Positions 32,054-35,261 of a DNA stretch of 35,261 nucleotides are shown here, piece after piece. The notes under the pieces were generated by a model. It worked only from the letters and a program-made list of their open reading frames with translations, was not told the DNA's origin and did no database searches. The stretch covers positions 1 to 35,261 of the forward strand of contig CABYIQ010000004.1 in the NCBI GenBank assembly GCA_902518965.1. Reading direction: 5' to 3'. Position 1 is the first letter of the stretch; each line of letters starts with the position of its first letter. A program made the translations under genes and the position numbers. This DNA is from an uncultured SAR116 cluster alpha proteobacterium (GTDB lineage: Bacteria > Pseudomonadota > Alphaproteobacteria > Puniceispirillales > Puniceispirillaceae).

Positions 32054-32515
32054 ATGCTAGCAACAGGTCAGAATGCCCCGCTTTTTTCACTGCCTACTGA
32101 TCAAGGCATCTTTAGGCTGACAGAACATCATGGCAAAAATGTGATTATATTCTTTTTTCCAAAAGCTGACACTTCTGGCTGCACAAAGGAAGCCGTAGCA
32201 TTTTCTGAACTCAAAGCTGAGTTCGAGGCTGCCAATTCTCTTGTGATCGGAATTTCGAAAGACACACCTGAAAAACAGGCTAAATTTCGAGCGAAGCATA
32301 ATCTAAGTTGCCTTCTCGGTGCAGATTTTAACACTGATGTGTGTGAACAGTTCGGTGTATGGGTCGAAAAATCTATGTATGGCAGAACCTATATGGGCAT
32401 TCAAAGAGCAACCTTTATCATTAATGCAGATGGTAAGATCGGGCAGGTGTGGCCAAAAGTAAAAGTAGCGGGTCATGCAGAAGATGTTCTGGATCATTTG
32501 CGCGCTGGCGGTTGA
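32054..32515 (+). CDS. bcp: Bcp/PrxQ-type peroxiredoxin
   Basis: 153 residues, thioredoxin fold. The peroxidatic Cys43 lies in F-F-P-K-A-D-T-S-G-C-T-K-E-A, the PrxQ/BCP signature. The resolving Cys expected five residues later in E. coli-type BCP is Val48 here; other cysteines occur in L-S-C-L-L-G and D-V-C-E-Q-F. It therefore either resolves through another Cys or acts as a 1-Cys enzyme. It reduces hydroperoxides in the cytosol. GGAG precedes the ATG at 32054. A DUF455 gene follows after 26 bases in the same direction. Confidence 0.93.
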   Translation: MLATGQNAPLFSLPTDQGIFRLTEHHGKNVIIFFFPKADTSGCTKEAVAFSELKAEFEAANSLVIGISKDTPEKQAKFRAKHNLSCLLGADFNTDVCEQFGVWVEKSMYGRTYMGIQRATFIINADGKIGQVWPKVKVAGHAEDVLDHLRAGG

Positions 32516-32541
32516 TCTACCTCTACAAAAGGCTAAGTTAG

Positions 32542-33363
32542 ATGAGTGATATATGCCCAAATCTTCTGAACGCATTCAATTGTCCTGACACCAAAAAGAA
32601 AGCTGAATTGACACAGGCCTTATTCCAAGGGGTGAATGATGGGCACTATAGCTGTGTATTACCATCTTTCTTTCCGGAACGTCCGGGCCGACCCAACAAG
32701 CCGAAACTGCTTGCGCCAAAACATGTCCCCAGACGCCGCATTTCAACCGGCAGAACAGGCCGTGTGGCCCTTTTGCATGCAATCGCACATATTGAACTGA
32801 ACGCTATCGATTTGGCCCTTGATATGGCAGGTCGATATGCAACTTATGGCCTGCCTTTTGATTTTGTTCGTGATTGGTTGTTTGTTGCGAATGACGAAGC
32901 CAAACATTTTATGTTACTTAGTGACCGTCTGGAAAGTCTGGACAGTTTCTATGGTGCTCTGCCTGCACATGACGGCCTTTGGGAAGCCGCATTGGCCACA
33001 CGCGACGATTTGGCAGGCAGATTGGCAATCGCCCCGCTTGTGCTGGAAGCACGCGGACTGGATGTTACTCCGCAACTAATCGACAAGGTAAAATCAGTCG
33101 GTGACAAAGCCAGCGCAGAGATTTTGCAGATCATTATGGAAGATGAGGTTGGCCATGTGGCCACAGGGAAACGCTGGTTTGACTTTGTCTGCGGATGCGA
33201 GCGGCGCGATCCTATAAGCAGCTGGCAAGGCCTTGTTAAGCATTATTTCAAAGGCGATTTAAAACCGCCGTTTAATATTGAAGCGCGAAAAGCTGCCAGG
33301 TTTTCAGCGGCCTTTTACGGCCCTCTTGCCGCCGGACGTTCTTCACTTCAGCCACCGTCTTGA
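32542..33363 (+). CDS. DUF455 family ferritin-like protein
   Basis: 273 residues, helical, with a ferritin-like di-metal layout: H-I-E-L-N-A-I-D-L-A, D-E-A-K-H-F, L-E-A-R-G-L-D-V-T-P and E-D-E-V-G-H-V-A-T-G supply Glu and His ligands on four helices. DUF455 resembles the di-iron tRNA hydroxylase MiaE, but its reaction is not established. AAAGG precedes the ATG. It is co-directional with the peroxiredoxin. Its 3' end overlaps the convergent prfB 3' end by 16 bases. Confidence 0.92.
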   Translation: MSDICPNLLNAFNCPDTKKKAELTQALFQGVNDGHYSCVLPSFFPERPGRPNKPKLLAPKHVPRRRISTGRTGRVALLHAIAHIELNAIDLALDMAGRYATYGLPFDFVRDWLFVANDEAKHFMLLSDRLESLDSFYGALPAHDGLWEAALATRDDLAGRLAIAPLVLEARGLDVTPQLIDKVKSVGDKASAEILQIIMEDEVGHVATGKRWFDFVCGCERRDPISSWQGLVKHYFKGDLKPPFNIEARKAARFSAAFYGPLAAGRSSLQPPS

Positions 33364-34469
33364 GCACGAGTTGATCCCACTCTCGCGGCCAGACTGGCTT
33401 CGATAAAGTCATCTAGCTCACCATCGAGTACCGCCTGGCTGTTCCCTTTCTCAACATTAGTCCGCAGATCCTTAACCATCTGATAGGGATGCAACACATA
33501 AGATCTGATCTGGCTGCCCCAGCCAATATCAGACTTGGTTGCATTATCATCCATAGCGGCCTGTTCACGCTTTTGCAATTCAAGCTCATATATCCGGGCT
33601 TTTAGCATATTCAGGGCTGTTGCTCTATTACGATGCTGGCTGCGGTCAGATTGACATTGCACTACAATATTCGTGGGAATATGTGTGATCCGTATAGCTG
33701 AGTCTGTCGTGTTTACGTGTTGCCCGCCTGCACCTGATGCCCTGTAGGTGTCAACTCGTAAGTCTTTTTCCTCCAAAGCTACGTCAATATTATCGTCAAC
33801 CTCAGGATAGACCCAAACGGAAGCAAAGCTGGTGTGACGCCGGGCTGAGCTGTCATAAGGTGAAATTCTGACTAGGCGATGTACGCCCGATTCAGTTTTC
33901 ATCCACCCATAAGCATTCACCCCCATGACCCGCAAAGTTGCTGACTTTATACCAGCCTCTTCACCATCACTCTCTTCGATTGTTTCGAGCTTAAACCCCC
34001 GCGCTTCTGCCCATCGGGAATACATCCGCAGAAGCATTGCAGCCCAATCTTGAGCTTCTGTACCTCCGGCTCCTGGATGAATTTCGATAAAGCAGTTATT
34101 ACCATCCGCTTCGCCAGACAACAGGCTTTCAAGCTGTTTTTTGCCGGCGATGTCAGCCAAACGGGCCAAGTCAGCATTTGCTTCATCAACCAATTCTGTA
34201 TCATTCTCTTCTTCAGCCAGCTGAATTAAATCCATCTGGTCCTGAAGCTGTGTTTCAAGCTCTATGATGGCTGTAATCTGCTGATCTAGATGGGTCTTTT
34301 CGCGCATCACACGCTGTGCATTTTCCTGACTGTCCCAGAAATTAGGCGTGGATATCTGCGCCTCCAATGCAGCGGCGCGAACGAGAGCCGTGTCCCAGCC
34401 CACATGTTTGCGCAACAGGTCTATAGCAGATTTTATCGCTTCTACAGCAGCCAGTGTTTCAGCCTGCAT
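33348..34469 (-). CDS. prfB: Peptide chain release factor 2
   Basis: 373 residues, full-length RF2. Helical domain 1 (Q-A-E-T-L-A-A-V...N-F-W-D) is followed by domain 2 with S203-P204-Y205, where E. coli has SPF; this SPY variant is usual in Alphaproteobacteria. G248-G-Q250 in G-A-G-G-Q-H-V-N is the peptidyl-tRNA hydrolysis motif. The protein ends UGA and UAA translation. No internal stop or programmed-frameshift signal is seen; the frame is continuous from the ATG at 34469. It follows the class A penicillin-binding protein gene by 49 bases, an arrangement seen in many Alphaproteobacteria. Confidence 0.98.
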   Translation of the reverse strand: MQAETLAAVEAIKSAIDLLRKHVGWDTALVRAAALEAQISTPNFWDSQENAQRVMREKTHLDQQITAIIELETQLQDQMDLIQLAEEENDTELVDEANADLARLADIAGKKQLESLLSGEADGNNCFIEIHPGAGGTEAQDWAAMLLRMYSRWAEARGFKLETIEESDGEEAGIKSATLRVMGVNAYGWMKTESGVHRLVRISPYDSSARRHTSFASVWVYPEVDDNIDVALEEKDLRVDTYRASGAGGQHVNTTDSAIRITHIPTNIVVQCQSDRSQHRNRATALNMLKARIYELELQKREQAAMDDNATKSDIGWGSQIRSYVLHPYQMVKDLRTNVEKGNSQAVLDGELDDFIEASLAARVGSTRAQDGG

Positions 34470-34518
34470 AATAATATCAGCCCTTTAGTGAATTCAACAA
34501 CGTCTTATGAGTGGGGTA

Positions 34519-35261
34519 TCAATACAAAGCAGGAGCGTCAACTATTGAGGGGCTTTCAGCTCCTGGAATATCAATCACAAGAGTCGATTTGGGTCGCTGG
34601 CCTGGCTTAAACACTTCCATAACAGCCATTTCATGATCAGGTAGCACCCGCTCACCTGTTTCTGCATGCACAGGTACAAGGGTAATACCACCAGGCCGAC
34701 GGAACGGAATTAATGGCGTATCTTCAAGCGCGTCTATTATAAACTGCTTAAAGATAGGTACAGCTGCTGTTGAACCAGTTTCACGCTTCCCTAATGGCCG
34801 CGGTATGTCATAGCCAACATACACTCCTGCGACCAGATCAGGTGAAAACCCGATGAACCAAGCATTTGTATTGTCGTTTGTGGTTCCTGTTTTTCCTGCA
34901 ACAACAAGACCAGAATCAGCAATGCGCCTTCCAGTGCCCCTTTTAATCACACCTTCCAACATTGAGACCATTTGATAAGCCGATGCAGGATCTGTCAGCT
35001 GTGCCCGCGGATCATTAATCTCTGGAACTGGCTGATTATCCCAGCCCGCTGGCGCATCACAGGCGGAACAGTCCCGTTTATCATGACGCATGAGGGTCTG
35101 GCCAAATCGATCCTGAATTCGATCAATAAGGCTAACATCTATCTGTTTGCCCCCATTCACAAGCTGACCGTACGCAGAAGTAAGTTTCAGAAGTGTTGTC
35201 TCACCAGCACCAAGTGACATAGACAAAAAGGGAGGCAAATCTTCATTAATACCAAACCTTT
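34519..35261 (-). CDS. mrcA: Class A penicillin-binding protein 1A, C-terminal part (5' partial)
   Basis: Only the last 247 codons are in the window; the frame is open to the right edge. Visible transpeptidase text: the L-S-M-S-L-G-A-G-E-T-T region, Y-Q-M-V-S-M-L-E-G-V-I-K-R-G-T-G, and K-T-G-T-T-N-D-N-T-N-A-W-F-I-G-F with the KTG active-site motif. The catalytic Ser and the glycosyltransferase domain lie outside. It polymerises and cross-links peptidoglycan at the inner membrane. The extra C-terminal tail ends in a Pro-rich stretch. It heads the transcript that continues into prfB. Confidence 0.93.
   Translation of the reverse strand, partial: RFGINEDLPPFLSMSLGAGETTLLKLTSAYGQLVNGGKQIDVSLIDRIQDRFGQTLMRHDKRDCSACDAPAGWDNQPVPEINDPRAQLTDPASAYQMVSMLEGVIKRGTGRRIADSGLVVAGKTGTTNDNTNAWFIGFSPDLVAGVYVGYDIPRPLGKRETGSTAAVPIFKQFIIDALEDTPLIPFRRPGGITLVPVHAETGERVLPDHEMAVMEVFKPGQRPKSTLVIDIPGAESPSIVDAPALY

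Noticed and set aside
33348-33363. 16-base overlap of prfB and the DUF455 gene as an antisense control
   Set aside because: Short convergent 3' overlaps are common in compact genomes and need no special explanation.
33348-34469. Programmed frameshift in prfB
   Set aside because: The frame is continuous from the start codon with no early in-frame TGA.

Overview
The window looks like part of an alphaproteobacterial chromosome, probably from a marine lineage. The evidence is protein resemblance: the class A PBP next to prfB, a release factor 2 with SPY instead of SPF, an EpsC-type short CysE, a COG2945 hydrolase, and an elongator tRNA-Met with encoded CCA. No rRNA or other marker gene allows a finer assignment. 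By eye the left 22 kb is AT-richer and full of small or unfamiliar genes, while the right 13 kb is a compact housekeeping block. I did not compute base composition. Layout: (1) 2-7717, the 3' part of a giant + strand gene with 20 complete Calx-beta units, one partial unit and a C-terminal beta-barrel-like domain, so most likely a very large surface protein. (2) 7766-9632, small genes: a one-pass membrane peptide, an exported chalcone-isomerase-like protein, a NIPSNAP protein, a zinc-ribbon protein and a basic tail-anchored protein. (3) 9633-10437, an 805-base stretch without a firm gene, holding helically phased GTGTGGCA repeats, a perfect 16-base palindrome, one plausible 49-codon ORF and a 10-base-arm inverted repeat abutting the next gene's ribosome binding site. 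(4) 10438-14124, a + strand group: a metallo-beta-lactamase-fold hydrolase, a coiled-coil protein with a near-identical 36-residue tandem repeat, and a CyaB1-like class IIIb adenylate cyclase (GAF-GAF-PAS-cyclase). I read this as a candidate cAMP signalling module, and it is the most interesting part of the window. (5) 14155-22047, - strand accessory metabolism: a TPP carboligase of the acetolactate synthase type with an aldehyde dehydrogenase, an extended SDR, a coupled trio (YdhR-like protein, lipoprotein, small Cys protein), an orphan membrane protein, a cupin, an open but start-less reading frame, an exported SUMF1-fold protein without the catalytic cysteines, and an epoxide-hydrolase-like enzyme. 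(6) 22220-22296, tRNA-Met(CAT), whose 3' end faces the accessory side. (7) 22433-25934, a - strand sulfur-relay operon: cysE, cysteine desulfurase, [2Fe-2S] ferredoxin, mnmA. It links cysteine synthesis to sulfur mobilisation and tRNA 2-thiolation. (8) 26125-35261, core genes: a COG2945 hydrolase-fold protein with tyrS; a large AsmA/YhdP-like protein (- strand); a Bcp-type peroxiredoxin with a DUF455 ferritin-like protein; and, on the - strand, a class A penicillin-binding protein (5' end outside the window) followed by prfB. Functions are read from family resemblance and visible motifs; no database search was possible.
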